From: a virus
Length of the DNA stretch: 45,200 nucleotides
Reading direction: 5' to 3' (one strand)
Virus record (IMG/VR): IMGVR_UViG_3300017708_000734
Span: 1 to 45,200 of that record
Of this stretch, positions 1 to 7,284 are shown one piece after another. The notes beneath the pieces were generated by a model, which was given only the letters and a program-made list of their open reading frames with translations, was not told where the DNA came from and did not search any database. Every line of letters begins with the position of its first letter. Position 1 is the first letter of the stretch. The position numbers and the translations under genes were made by a program.

Positions 1-660
1 ATCAGGGTTCATAAAGTTTGATTCAGCCCGCTGTTTATCTAGCCTTTCCTTCATTTCTGCAGCTTCTTCAATCAGCCTCTGATTTTCGCTTGGTAGAGAG
101 CCGCCCGGAACATTGCCGCCTTGGAAACGTGGTTTTTGACTAGCTAAAAACTTAGTAAGCTCTACTTGCCTTTTTTGTTCTTCTTTTTTTTGTATTTCAT
201 CTAAGCCTTCCTGCAACACCTGATTGGCCTCTGCTGCAGCTTGTATCGTATTATCCATTTGGTTCATTGCTACTGGCAATTGAGGTATCTCTAATGGATT
301 AAAATCATTTATATTTCTTGATATATTTCCTATACCTCCCTCAAACATCTTAACAACACCACCGTCTGCCATCTTTTCAACGCCAGTATTTTGTGCAACT
401 GAACTTTTTGCATCCATAGCCCTAGAAATCTCTCGTATACCGCCCTGTGGTACACCTGCCGCATTAATTACATCTTCTGCTACGGTAGGCTGATTCTCTG
501 CTTGCTGCCTATTCATATCACTCTGTATTCGGTTTCTTCTGCCAAGCTCTGTAAGAACTAAAAATTCAGGAACTCCTCCTGATGGTTGGTTAAGTTCTCC
601 AACTAATTGATCTTGAGAAAAGCTTTTAAGCGCATCCTCTATCTGAATTATGTTCATCAT
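1..660 (-). CDS. putative internal virion/ejection protein (partial)
   Basis: The frame is open from an ATG at 660 to the left edge of the window, giving 220 codons with no stop, so the C-terminus is missing. The start shares bases with the stop of the preceding gene (TAATG). The protein is hydrophilic and has a Gly-rich patch near residue 100 (MADGGVVKMFEGG), a pattern I know from internal or tail-associated proteins of marine podophages. Later residues (about 140-175) are rich in Glu, Gln and Lys and probably helical. It is the last visible gene of the block that follows the lysis genes, where T7-like phages keep ejection proteins. The function is inferred from position only. Confidence 0.7.
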   Translation of the reverse strand, partial: MMNIIQIEDALKSFSQDQLVGELNQPSGGVPEFLVLTELGRRNRIQSDMNRQQAENQPTVAEDVINAAGVPQGGIREISRAMDAKSSVAQNTGVEKMADGGVVKMFEGGIGNISRNINDFNPLEIPQLPVAMNQMDNTIQAAAEANQVLQEGLDEIQKKEEQKRQVELTKFLASQKPRFQGGNVPGGSLPSENQRLIEEAAEMKERLDKQRAESNFMNPD

Positions 661-1814
661 TATTGAAATCCACGATATAGGGACAGACCTGTAAGACCTG
701 CACCCAGTGCCTGTTGCATCGGGTTATAAGGCTGATACATGTTTGTGGTCTGATTTGGTTGAACGGGAACTCCCTGTAGTAAATTAGAGAAGAAGCCCAG
801 CTGGTCTTTGTTAAAGTTATTTTGATTCATAAAATCACCGTAGCCAACATCGAGTTGTTTCTGTTGCTCATCTAGCTGAGTTTTACCCATTCCCTCAAGA
901 AGTTGTGCGTCTTGTATGTTTGTTGCCCTCATGTCTCCACCAAGAGAAGCAATACCCTGCCCAAGCTGCGCTTGCTGACCATACATATTTGCCTGCTGCC
1001 CTAGGGTTCCTGCCTGCTGACCAAGAGCGCCTAGCTCTTGGCCAAACAGTCCTGCCTCTTGACCCAAACCTGCCATTCTTTGTCCTTGAGCAAACTGATT
1101 GGCGGTTTCTTGTCGAGACATTGTATCCATCTCTGCCGCTCTATCCGCACCAAACTGCCTTGATGCTTGCTCAAATGCCTGCTGTCTTCCAGTTGCGTCT
1201 ATATTTCCCAACTGATCCTGTAAACCTTCTTGTGCTAAATAATCTGCTACACCCTGTCTAGACCCACCAAAAGCGCCCGCTTTAACAGCGGCTGCATTTC
1301 TTGATGCGCCCATCCTATTAAAGTCTTGTATGGCTGCATCTTTTTGTTTTCCAACCACAGCATCCATATACGGAGACATGTAATTATCAACTTCTGCACC
1401 AGTAAACTGTCTGGCCTGACCAAAATTTGTTGGATCATATTGAGAAGCGCCTCTTACGTCACCTCTAAGACCTGCTATACCTCCTGCAGTATTTCCCATC
1501 TGGCCTGCAATATCGCCAACCTGATTTCCTGCGGCACCCACACCTGAGACTGCGTCTCTTTGTATGCCCATAGCCTCATCGAGACCGTCAATACCCCTGC
1601 CTACAACATCATTTCTAATGGTATCTCTTGATGCTGCTATATCTCCAATATCACCAGATATACCTACTCTTTGACCAGTATAAGGTTGAAATTGATTAAG
1701 AGATTCAGCCTCTCCTCTTTTCATTAGGTTCTCATAAAAAGGACGGGCATAATCAGGTAATGAATTAATTACCGTTTGTTCGCCTGCTTTTACCTGCTTA
1801 TTACCCTTACCCAT
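660..1814 (-). CDS. Gln/Gly/Ala-rich putative internal virion (DNA-ejection) protein
   Basis: 384 aa. A longer reading from 1856 exists, but the ATG at 1814 overlaps the stop of the upstream gene as TAATG, the same junction type used at the next gene, so I chose 1814. A conserved-looking block (NYMSPYMDAVV, then AAVKAGAFGGSRQGV) is typical of a protein common in uncultured marine phages. It is followed by a long low-complexity region at about residues 200-300 with repeated GxxGQxAG/LGQxA units that should form amphipathic helices. Position after the lysis genes and between similar proteins suggests a virion core or ejection role. No catalytic motif is visible. Confidence 0.75.
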   Translation of the reverse strand: MGKGNKQVKAGEQTVINSLPDYARPFYENLMKRGEAESLNQFQPYTGQRVGISGDIGDIAASRDTIRNDVVGRGIDGLDEAMGIQRDAVSGVGAAGNQVGDIAGQMGNTAGGIAGLRGDVRGASQYDPTNFGQARQFTGAEVDNYMSPYMDAVVGKQKDAAIQDFNRMGASRNAAAVKAGAFGGSRQGVADYLAQEGLQDQLGNIDATGRQQAFEQASRQFGADRAAEMDTMSRQETANQFAQGQRMAGLGQEAGLFGQELGALGQQAGTLGQQANMYGQQAQLGQGIASLGGDMRATNIQDAQLLEGMGKTQLDEQQKQLDVGYGDFMNQNNFNKDQLGFFSNLLQGVPVQPNQTTNMYQPYNPMQQALGAGLTGLSLYRGFQ

Positions 1815-2257
1815 TAACTTAACTCCATTTTGTACGCGATGTAATCTGGCTTCCACCCGTATTTTCTAAGCCAACGATCCCAACCTTTTCGTCCGTATCC
1901 CTCTAGGTACTTACATTTATGCTCTTTAGCATAACGAGATATAGACTCCTGTGCTAGCGGCAACCAGTCTTTCATTCTTTTACCACCAATCCAGTCCATA
2001 GCCATAGAATTTCCTTGGGGGTATTCTATTAATCTGGTGGTTATTGCTGCTATAATTTCGTCATCTTTATCATGATCGGCAACAATCCATAAAACAATCT
2101 CATCGTCCATTATACAAGTATGCAAATCTTCTACTTCGTATTTACCCTCTGCTGTTCCCACAGAGCGCTTCATAATTTCTGCTACTTTAGACCATACAGC
2201 GTCAACATATTCTTTAGGAACTGGAGAAAACATTAATCCTGTTCGAACATCTTTCAT
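1814..2257 (-). CDS. GNAT-like protein, T7 gp13-type
   Basis: 147 aa. The ATG overlaps the stop of the upstream gene (ATGA at 2257-2254). The C-terminal part, with a KYLEGYGRKGWDRWLRKYGWK-like stretch and an aromatic end, matches what I remember of the T7 gp13/acetyltransferase-like family found beside ejection-protein genes. The central beta-rich part (IVLWIVADHD, then IIAAITTRLIEYP) fits a GNAT fold. A usable acetyl-CoA loop is not evident, so a structural or assembly role is more likely than acetyl transfer. Its place between two putative internal proteins supports this. Confidence 0.65.
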   Translation of the reverse strand: MKDVRTGLMFSPVPKEYVDAVWSKVAEIMKRSVGTAEGKYEVEDLHTCIMDDEIVLWIVADHDKDDEIIAAITTRLIEYPQGNSMAMDWIGGKRMKDWLPLAQESISRYAKEHKCKYLEGYGRKGWDRWLRKYGWKPDYIAYKMELS

Positions 2258-3300
2258 GACAACGCCTTATTTAAAATCTCCATAGAATCTATTTGCTTAG
2301 GCTGCATAGAAGATCCTGTAGATGCTTTTCTCACATCTTCCCTCATCTTATCAAGCTTTTTAGCTCCTGCATCACTAGATCCATTACCAATCATAGAAAC
2401 GGTAGGAGCATCAACGACATACTCATCTTTGCTTATAAGTAAATCTTGATCTCCATCTATAGTCGCAGGCACGGAATCACTCATGCCATCTCCACCGCCC
2501 TCAATCATCCCTTCAGCCTTTCCACCCATACTATCATACTCTCCAGATTGTACGTCAGAAATAAGCTCATTTAACGCTTCTTCACCATACTGCTGAACAA
2601 ATTGAGCTAATGCTATGGAAGCTGACTGCTGATCAATATTGCCTTTTATAGCATTGACAGCATTAACTATAACGTCTTTTTCATTTGGAGGCGCTGACCC
2701 TGCTATACCGCCCTCTTGCAAAATCCTTGTTTCTAACTCAGACGCTGATGGATTGTGAAAACCATAATTAAATTGTGGGTCAATTCCCGGCCTGTATCCG
2801 GGGGGAGGTTGGTTTATATTCTGCTGAAACGGCATAGTTTCACTAGGAACGAAAGGCTTCTTTTCTTCCATATCTGGAGCTTTAGTCATTTGGTTACCTA
2901 GTAAAGAACCCCCTGCTATACCTGCTGCAGTCATCGGATTTGCCCTAATAGTCTCTAAACCACCTTTTAGTGCGCCTGTGAGAGCCTCTTTGCCGCCAAG
3001 AGCATTTATGCCAGAGGCTCCTGATGTAAGTTTCGGATTTATCATACTCGTTAGTTTATCTGCATTAGAAGCACCCTCTCCTAACTTAGCTAACTCAGGG
3101 CTTTTACCCAAGCCGCCTAAAAGCTTGCCGCCCATAAAGCTTGTCAAGCCTGTAGTGACCGCGTCCTCGAAATCATCTCCCTGTAAGAGACTTCCTAGAC
3201 CAGATCCTATGGCTCCTGCTGCCACCGTTCCTAAACTACCGCCAAACATTCCGGGAAGTAATGCTGAACCTAAAAAGCTACCTAAGAGGGGAAGTACCAT
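2254..3300 (-). CDS. putative internal virion protein with Gly-rich hydrophobic N-terminus
   Basis: 348 aa from ATG 3300, which has GGAG eight bases upstream; the longer reading from 3321 would start inside the palindrome described separately. Residues 1-40 are strongly hydrophobic and Gly-rich (LPLLGSFLGSALLPGMFGG), suited to membrane insertion during DNA delivery. Near residue 250 lies a Gly-rich linker, then PATIDGDQDLLISKDEYVV and GNGSSDAGAKKLDKM. This C-terminal signature recurs in many marine phage proteins of unknown function. It heads the three-gene block after the endolysin. The ejection-protein assignment is inferred from context and hydrophobicity. Confidence 0.7.
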   Translation of the reverse strand: MVLPLLGSFLGSALLPGMFGGSLGTVAAGAIGSGLGSLLQGDDFEDAVTTGLTSFMGGKLLGGLGKSPELAKLGEGASNADKLTSMINPKLTSGASGINALGGKEALTGALKGGLETIRANPMTAAGIAGGSLLGNQMTKAPDMEEKKPFVPSETMPFQQNINQPPPGYRPGIDPQFNYGFHNPSASELETRILQEGGIAGSAPPNEKDVIVNAVNAIKGNIDQQSASIALAQFVQQYGEEALNELISDVQSGEYDSMGGKAEGMIEGGGDGMSDSVPATIDGDQDLLISKDEYVVDAPTVSMIGNGSSDAGAKKLDKMREDVRKASTGSSMQPKQIDSMEILNKALS

Positions 3301-3312
3301 TTTTATCTCCAA

Positions 3313-3330
3313 AAAGTTCAATTGAACTTT
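3313..3330. promoter_or_regulatory. dispersed palindrome, copy A (18 bp, perfect)
   Basis: AAAGTTCAATTGAACTTT is a perfect 18-bp palindrome in the only gap between the endolysin gene and the next gene. On the minus strand it is followed by TT and then the GGAG ribosome-binding site of the gene starting at 3300. It belongs to a family of about ten sites in the window. An ACTATAGTAT-like AT-rich stretch lies just upstream at 3351-3360. Its role (operator, weak terminator or RNA element) is unknown. Confidence 0.8.
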
Positions 3331-3359
3331 AACATTTTATTACATTTTATACTATAGTA

Positions 3360-3971
3360 TTATTTTAACCAACCATAAATCTTTTTAGTTTCCTTTATAC
3401 GATGATCTAAACCATTGTAACCACCGTTTACAACCTTAGTTACGCGCTTAATTGTGTCTTCATTTACACCTTCATCACATATTTTCCATATGTTGTTTCT
3501 CTTGAAGAACCATAAAGCTGAATCCATAGCGTAATCATGAGATACAAGATCAGGGTTGTCCATGACCTCTGGCAGTCTCATATCACTTGAAAACATCCTA
3601 TAGTTGTCTCTGTGCGTTAATTGAAGGAAACCTCGACCTCGCCACGCATAGCCTTGTCCCTCGTTACCGCCACGGTGTCCGTACACCTTATCCGCAAGGG
3701 CTTGGGGGTTTCTTGCATATGGCTCTGCTTCTTCTGTTGTTTTAAAGTACTTACTAAACACCCTCAAACAAGACTCAACAGAATAGTTTAGATTTTCTGC
3801 CGTATGCTTAAAAGACCCACTTTCATGCACAGTCTGACCTAGCAGGTGTGCGCCACGCTCCGGTGACAGCTCAAAGTGCATAACCATAGCTTTAGCTGTA
3901 TTAGGACCAAACGCTCCATCTGGTTCTACACCACACTTTTCTTGCAGTAATTTTAACGCCTCAAACGCCAT
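3360..3971 (-). CDS. endolysin, glycoside hydrolase family 19 type
   Basis: 203 aa. I chose ATG 3971, which overlaps the end of the upstream nuclease gene by 11 bases and has GGGG upstream. Residues 1-35 resemble a shortened peptidoglycan-binding repeat (LLQEKCGVEPDGAFGPNTAKAM). The catalytic region follows: GQTVHESGSF with the likely acid Glu50, then NLNYS and RGRGFLQLTHRDNY, the GH19 chitinase/muramidase signatures. It should cut the glycan backbone of host peptidoglycan at lysis. There is no signal peptide, so it would depend on a holin, and a holin-like gene lies two genes upstream in the same operon. Confidence 0.9.
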   Translation of the reverse strand: MAFEALKLLQEKCGVEPDGAFGPNTAKAMVMHFELSPERGAHLLGQTVHESGSFKHTAENLNYSVESCLRVFSKYFKTTEEAEPYARNPQALADKVYGHRGGNEGQGYAWRGRGFLQLTHRDNYRMFSSDMRLPEVMDNPDLVSHDYAMDSALWFFKRNNIWKICDEGVNEDTIKRVTKVVNGGYNGLDHRIKETKKIYGWLK

Positions 3972-4365
3972 CTGATTTACCCCTTTTTTCCATAAGATCT
4001 TCAAGGTTCTTTTCCTTAGTGCCTCCATCATAAGACCAAGCATAACCCTTATCGATCATAGTTTGATTAATAGACTTTGTGTCTTCTTCTGATTTGTACA
4101 GCCAACCAAGCATACGCCCGAATTTACCGTCTTTTTCAGTTCTTACGGTAAGTTTTTTTGCCTCCATAAGATGCATCTCAAGAAACTCTGTAGCTTGATA
4201 GCCCATCTTTTTTTCCACCAAATCTTTAGTTCTTTTTTCGGGCGTATCTATGCCTGCAAGTCTAACCCTTTCTTTCTTAGTAAGGCCAAACCCAAGATCT
4301 ATGCTAATATCTATTGTGTCCCCATCAACCACTCTATCGACAGATTTTACAAAATATGTATACAT
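3961..4365 (-). CDS. staphylococcal (micrococcal) nuclease-like protein
   Basis: 134 aa, starting in a TAATG overlap with the holin-like gene. All key SNase residues are present: VDGDT (Asp16), RVRLAGIDTPE with Arg35, Asp40, Thr41 and Glu43, and KFGRMLG with Arg84 matching the second catalytic arginine. The family makes calcium-dependent cuts in single- and double-stranded DNA or RNA. No signal peptide is visible, so it probably acts in the cytoplasm. Its position between holin-like and endolysin genes points to late expression. Host DNA or RNA breakdown, or debris clearance at lysis, are possible roles. Confidence 0.9.
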   Translation of the reverse strand: MYTYFVKSVDRVVDGDTIDISIDLGFGLTKKERVRLAGIDTPEKRTKDLVEKKMGYQATEFLEMHLMEAKKLTVRTEKDGKFGRMLGWLYKSEEDTKSINQTMIDKGYAWSYDGGTKEKNLEDLMEKRGKSDGV

Positions 4366-4748
4366 TATTTTTTTCCCATAAATTGTTTACCGCCACGGAT
4401 TCCTATAGCCGCACTGCATACAGCAAAAACTAACCAAGTATACCACTCTGGGAGTTCAGACAAACGATCAAAGCCGTTTTTTACAACATTCTCTAGACCC
4501 GGTATGAAGCATAAAATAACTGGAATCATTACGACAATAGTTATAAATTCGTCTTTCCACGAGTTCTTGGTGCTTTCTGCCATTATTCTTTCCCAATCGG
4601 CAGTCGAGGTCTCTTTTGACATTAAAATGGCTGCTTTTGATTCCGCCTCTACAAGCTTTAGCTTTGTGTTTGCGGTGGCTTTGTCAGCTTTACCTTGCAA
4701 ATAACTACTTGCAAGGTTTGCTATTGGTCCTATTAACTGTCCTATCAT
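4365..4748 (-). CDS. putative holin (resembles 3-TM, GTA-type holins)
   Basis: 127 aa. The N-terminal half is amphipathic and charged (residues 15-70, ending in NSWKDEF). Two clear membrane segments follow, roughly residues 70-88 (ITIVVMIPVILCFIPG) and 103-118 (WLVFAVCSAAIG), with a Lys-rich tail. This layout, helical N-terminus then transmembrane segments after a WKDEF-like motif, resembles holins of the gene-transfer-agent 3TM family. Start and stop overlap both neighbours (ATGA upstream, TAATG downstream), so it is translationally coupled to the nuclease and endolysin. The family call is from memory of the pattern. Confidence 0.7.
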   Translation of the reverse strand: MIGQLIGPIANLASSYLQGKADKATANTKLKLVEAESKAAILMSKETSTADWERIMAESTKNSWKDEFITIVVMIPVILCFIPGLENVVKNGFDRLSELPEWYTWLVFAVCSAAIGIRGGKQFMGKK

Positions 4749-5050
4749 TTGTTAGATCCCATGTTTGTAAAACCAAAATATGCTGCGGTTACACCCGACA
4801 CAGCAACTACATACACTGCGGCTATATCTGCTAACAGTTTAGACGCTTGCTCTAATCCTAACCAAGAGGACACAACAATGGCGAAAGGGTACAAAACCAT
4901 ACCGCTTAGGGCAAACCAAGTCATTCGTAACTGTGCATCGCGTTTGGCATCAGCGTCTTCCATCATCCTGCGCCTGTCTTCAAGCATTATATGGCGCTCA
5001 TCTGGATCAATTTTACCGTTATCATTTAAGTCATACTTAGCTTTGGGCAT
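4745..5050 (-). CDS. two-TM membrane protein with EF-hand-like N-terminus
   Basis: 101 aa from ATG 5050; AGGA sits eight bases before this ATG but only two before the alternative at 5056. Residues 6-19 (DLNDNGKIDPDE) match a calcium-binding EF-hand loop. A charged helix follows, then two membrane segments (about 46-65 and 75-95). It lies in the lysis block directly upstream of the holin-like gene with an ATGA overlap, so it may be an antiholin, a second holin or a membrane accessory. I cannot tell which. Confidence 0.7.
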   Translation of the reverse strand: MPKAKYDLNDNGKIDPDERHIMLEDRRRMMEDADAKRDAQLRMTWFALSGMVLYPFAIVVSSWLGLEQASKLLADIAAVYVVAVSGVTAAYFGFTNMGSNK

Positions 5051-5228
5051 TTGCATAATCCTGTACTATTTTTCTATCGTATCCTAGTATTATTAGTTTA
5101 CCACTTTTGTCGTATGCTGCAAACTTTTTGCCACGCTCTACTATTGTTGGCTGTTTACCTCTAGACAAGTCACCTTCATTGAGTTGTGTGTCACCATTAT
5201 TTTTGCTTTTTCTGCTTGCGCGAGGCAT
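5037..5228 (-). CDS. small hypothetical protein
   Basis: 63 aa, basic, no membrane segment. The C-terminal half (GKKFAAYDKSGKLIILGYDRK) looks like a conserved small beta unit seen in uncultured marine phages; the function is unknown. The Shine-Dalgarno-like AGGA is almost touching the ATG, which is poor spacing, so translation may depend on coupling with the gene overlapping its 5' end (5141-5314, different frame). It overlaps the start of the next gene by 14 bases. Confidence 0.65.
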   Translation of the reverse strand: MPRASRKSKNNGDTQLNEGDLSRGKQPTIVERGKKFAAYDKSGKLIILGYDRKIVQDYANAQS

Positions 5229-5314
5229 TCCTGTTTGTCCGAATAAGTTCCTATTTGATAATATTGTAATCGATCTGTGCTGATAAAATGTAAAAAAACT
5301 AAAACGTAAATCAT
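5141..5314 (-). CDS. small exported or membrane-anchored protein, out-of-frame overlap
   Basis: 57 aa. ATG 5314 overlaps the stop of the upstream gene as ATGA, which fixes the start. Residues 1-13 (MIYVLVFLHFIST) form a short hydrophobic leader. The rest, with QIGTYSDKQECLAQAEKA and VTCLEV, has two cysteines that could pair outside the membrane. It overlaps the next gene by 88 bases in another frame. Position in the lysis block and overlapping coding invite comparison with spanin subunits, but no lipobox or Pro-rich region is seen. Function unknown. Confidence 0.6.
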   Translation of the reverse strand: MIYVLVFLHFISTDRLQYYQIGTYSDKQECLAQAEKAKIMVTHNSMKVTCLEVNSQQ

Positions 5315-5766
5315 GGAAAGTAATCCCTCACATCTAACCAACCCATGTAATGAAGATAACCTGTGGCTCCTATAAATGTCATAATAAGAAGAACCATTAT
5401 ACCAACTATAGTAATCATAAGTTCTTGTCTCTGAATGGCATCTCGCCTTGCCTCAGCTTCAGCCTCTCGTTTCTCCGCTAATACTTCTCTTCTAATTTTT
5501 AAAAGTTCTAAGTATTTGCTTCGTCCGTAGGTTTGCGTGATCCATTCTTTAAGTTCTTCTTCAGCCTCTGCAGCCTGTCTAAGTTTCGCCCAACGATCCA
5601 GCGCTGTAGCATTGGCGCTTTTGCTTGATACACCTCTCTTTTGTAACGTCTTTTTAGCTTGGTCAGTCGCATCAAAAAATTGTCCAATCTGTTTACTAAG
5701 CCCTGCTATGGACTTGCCTGCCGCTAATCCAGACTTAATTCCCGCGAGAATCGTGAGCACTTCCAT
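5311..5766 (-). CDS. coiled-coil protein with C-terminal membrane segment (possible spanin-like)
   Basis: 151 aa. A hydrophobic/Gly-rich start (residues 1-25) is followed by a long Ala/Glu/Lys/Arg helix (about 60-112) and a membrane segment at about 115-137 (ITIVGIMVLLIMTFIGATGYL). Such a coil next to one membrane span suits a membrane-tethered lysis or tail-associated protein. It belongs to the run of five small membrane or coil genes upstream of the holin-like gene. I know similar proteins from marine phages only as hypotheticals. Confidence 0.7.
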   Translation of the reverse strand: MEVLTILAGIKSGLAAGKSIAGLSKQIGQFFDATDQAKKTLQKRGVSSKSANATALDRWAKLRQAAEAEEELKEWITQTYGRSKYLELLKIRREVLAEKREAEAEARRDAIQRQELMITIVGIMVLLIMTFIGATGYLHYMGWLDVRDYFP

Positions 5767-5768
5767 AA

Positions 5769-6164
5769 CTACATTCCATCGCTGCGTGTAAACTCTACGG
5801 TTTTCTCCAAAATTGCCACTCTAGATTGTAATTTAACAATAGCCATCATATGAGAAGCCATGCCGCCCATATCCTCATTAATCATGTCTATGTCTTCCCA
5901 AATTTCATTATCACCATCTTCAATTTCTTCATATACATCTGATAATATATCAATGATCTCTTGTAAGTGATCAGTATTACGCTGCACATCCCTTATTAAA
6001 TTTGTTTTATCTGTAGCGTTATTCTCAACGGTTAAAATGTTTACCGTTTCTTCTAAGTTAGATATTGTACTAGCCTGCTGTGCTGTCCACCAAATAAACC
6101 CTCCAATCTGAGCTATTACAACCCCGACCACAGCGATACTTACTTTTGGCAGCTTGTCAGACAT
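5769..6164 (-). CDS. N-terminally anchored coiled-coil membrane protein
   Basis: 131 aa from ATG 6164; the longer reading would need a TTG at 6176. One membrane segment spans residues 8-26 (SIAVVGVVIAQIGGFIWWTA), then an acidic coiled coil (about 32-130, NLEETVNILTVE ... LQSRVAILEKTVEF). This is the layout of an inner-membrane spanin (N-in anchor with periplasmic coil), so an Rz-like role is possible. No outer-membrane partner is clear. A variant of the dispersed palindrome (6180-6193) lies just upstream, inside the end of the preceding gene. Confidence 0.7.
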   Translation of the reverse strand: MSDKLPKVSIAVVGVVIAQIGGFIWWTAQQASTISNLEETVNILTVENNATDKTNLIRDVQRNTDHLQEIIDILSDVYEEIEDGDNEIWEDIDMINEDMGGMASHMMAIVKLQSRVAILEKTVEFTRSDGM

Positions 6165-6165
6165 C

Positions 6166-6360
6166 TTATTGACCAAAAAAGTTCAAACGAACTAATAAAC
6201 TTATGACAGCAGCACTTGTAATGATCATTATAGCCTCTAGCCTCTTTACTCTATTAAAAAGGTCTTTGAACTGTATTTCCATTTCAGTTTGTATTGCTAT
6301 TATGGTTTTTTCAATTTTATCAATCCTTTCATGTGCAGATTGTATAGTCCTCTTATTCAT
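6166..6360 (-). CDS. XhlA-like tail-anchored coiled-coil protein
   Basis: 64 aa, TAATG start overlap with the zinc-ribbon gene upstream. Residues 8-42 form a heptad-rich coil (RIDKIEKTIIAIQTEMEI...), followed by a C-terminal membrane span (IMIITSAAVISLLVRLNFFG). This is the pattern of XhlA/haemolysin-type small phage membrane proteins that work with holins. The last codons contain the variant palindrome at 6180-6193, so the protein's C-terminus and a possible regulatory site share the same DNA. Confidence 0.7.
   Translation of the reverse strand: MNKRTIQSAHERIDKIEKTIIAIQTEMEIQFKDLFNRVKRLEAIMIITSAAVISLLVRLNFFGQ
6180..6193. promoter_or_regulatory. dispersed palindrome, copy B (variant, inside a gene end)
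   Basis: AGTTCAAACGAACT keeps the outer arms AGTTC/GAACT but not the inner bases. On the minus strand it is followed by a TTTTT run. It lies in the last codons of the 64-aa gene and 16 bases before the start of the gene at 6164, the same relation to a gene boundary as the other copies. Confidence 0.5.
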
Positions 6361-6587
6361 TACATCGTGCCTCCGCTTATACGACTAGGTGCTGTAATGG
6401 ATATAGTGGTAGACCGCCTTTCTGTCCACGAATTACCACAATTAGGACATTTTCCTGAAGATGCGTATGACTTTGCTTCCTCCTCTGTATCAACTATGTT
6501 GTCGCAATTTGCACACTGTATTACATCCTCAGAAGAGGAGGGTTTCCAAGTTGATCCATCCATCATAGTAATTACAGTATCAGACAT
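6360..6587 (-). CDS. small zinc-ribbon protein
   Basis: 75 aa. Cys25-x2-Cys28 and Cys47-x2-Cys50 (CANC ... CPNC) form a four-cysteine zinc ribbon. The C-terminal tail is Ser/Thr-rich and ends in SRISGGTM. A good ribosome-binding site (AGGTG) is present. Such ribbons bind nucleic acid or proteins. Placed between a fibre-type gene and the membrane-protein run, its role cannot be read from context. Confidence 0.75.
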   Translation of the reverse strand: MSDTVITMMDGSTWKPSSSEDVIQCANCDNIVDTEEEAKSYASSGKCPNCGNSWTERRSTTISITAPSRISGGTM

Positions 6588-6594
6588 TTTGCAC

Positions 6595-7284
6595 CTACAC
6601 GTTAGTTGTTACTGACCCAGTACTACCAATTAAATTAGTACCAGTCAAAGAAAGTGAAGATTTAGCTTCCACAGAGAAGAAATCTATTGCTATTCCAGTT
6701 ATCCCTACAGAAGTTCCAACTGTTAAATTGGCTGCGGATGTTGTTGTAATGCCGTCTATACCCATTGTTGCTAACACCCCGTTAACCTGAACAAGCTCAA
6801 ATGCAAGAATTACACTGCCAACTTCTCCGTTAGCTCCAAGTCCGGTTGCAGGCAAATCGGAAATAGCGTCTATTGAAACGTTTCCAATTTCACCACTAGC
6901 CATAAAAAATGTAATTTCTTGTCCTACTTCCGCAGATGCGTCAAATGTAACAAGATCCCCTATTTTTCCAGAAGCCTGTTTAAAGTACTCCAAAGACACT
7001 GGAACAACTACATCAGGGTCTATTACTATTCTTATCTCCCCAGTAGAAAGCATCCACAAATCTCCCGGAATATGACCTGCCGCAATAGCGTCCGAGTTGT
7101 TGTTGTACTGCCTTATACCTGAGTTTACGTCTGGTTTGAGATTAAGACCTTCGGCTGTTAGCTTAGTAGGATTAGTAGCCATCTGTTGAAATAAAGAAAA
7201 AGATCTTACAAGCTCCCTAAAGTACTCAGGGTCGTACTCTTTCGGAGGTACTGGGAAAAAATTTCTTGGGAGACTATCTGACAT
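6595..7284 (-). CDS. tail-associated structural protein
   Basis: 229 aa, TAATG start overlap with the large gene upstream. The N-terminus (FFPVPPKEYDPEYFRELVRSF) looks like a conserved attachment helix of marine phage tail proteins. The C-terminal half has beta repeats of the form GLGANGEVGSV / TVGTSVGITG, the same style as the repeats in the 604-aa protein at 13558-15372. It is likely part of the tail or a fibre connector. Confidence 0.65.
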   Translation of the reverse strand: MSDSLPRNFFPVPPKEYDPEYFRELVRSFSLFQQMATNPTKLTAEGLNLKPDVNSGIRQYNNNSDAIAAGHIPGDLWMLSTGEIRIVIDPDVVVPVSLEYFKQASGKIGDLVTFDASAEVGQEITFFMASGEIGNVSIDAISDLPATGLGANGEVGSVILAFELVQVNGVLATMGIDGITTTSAANLTVGTSVGITGIAIDFFSVEAKSSLSLTGTNLIGSTGSVTTNV

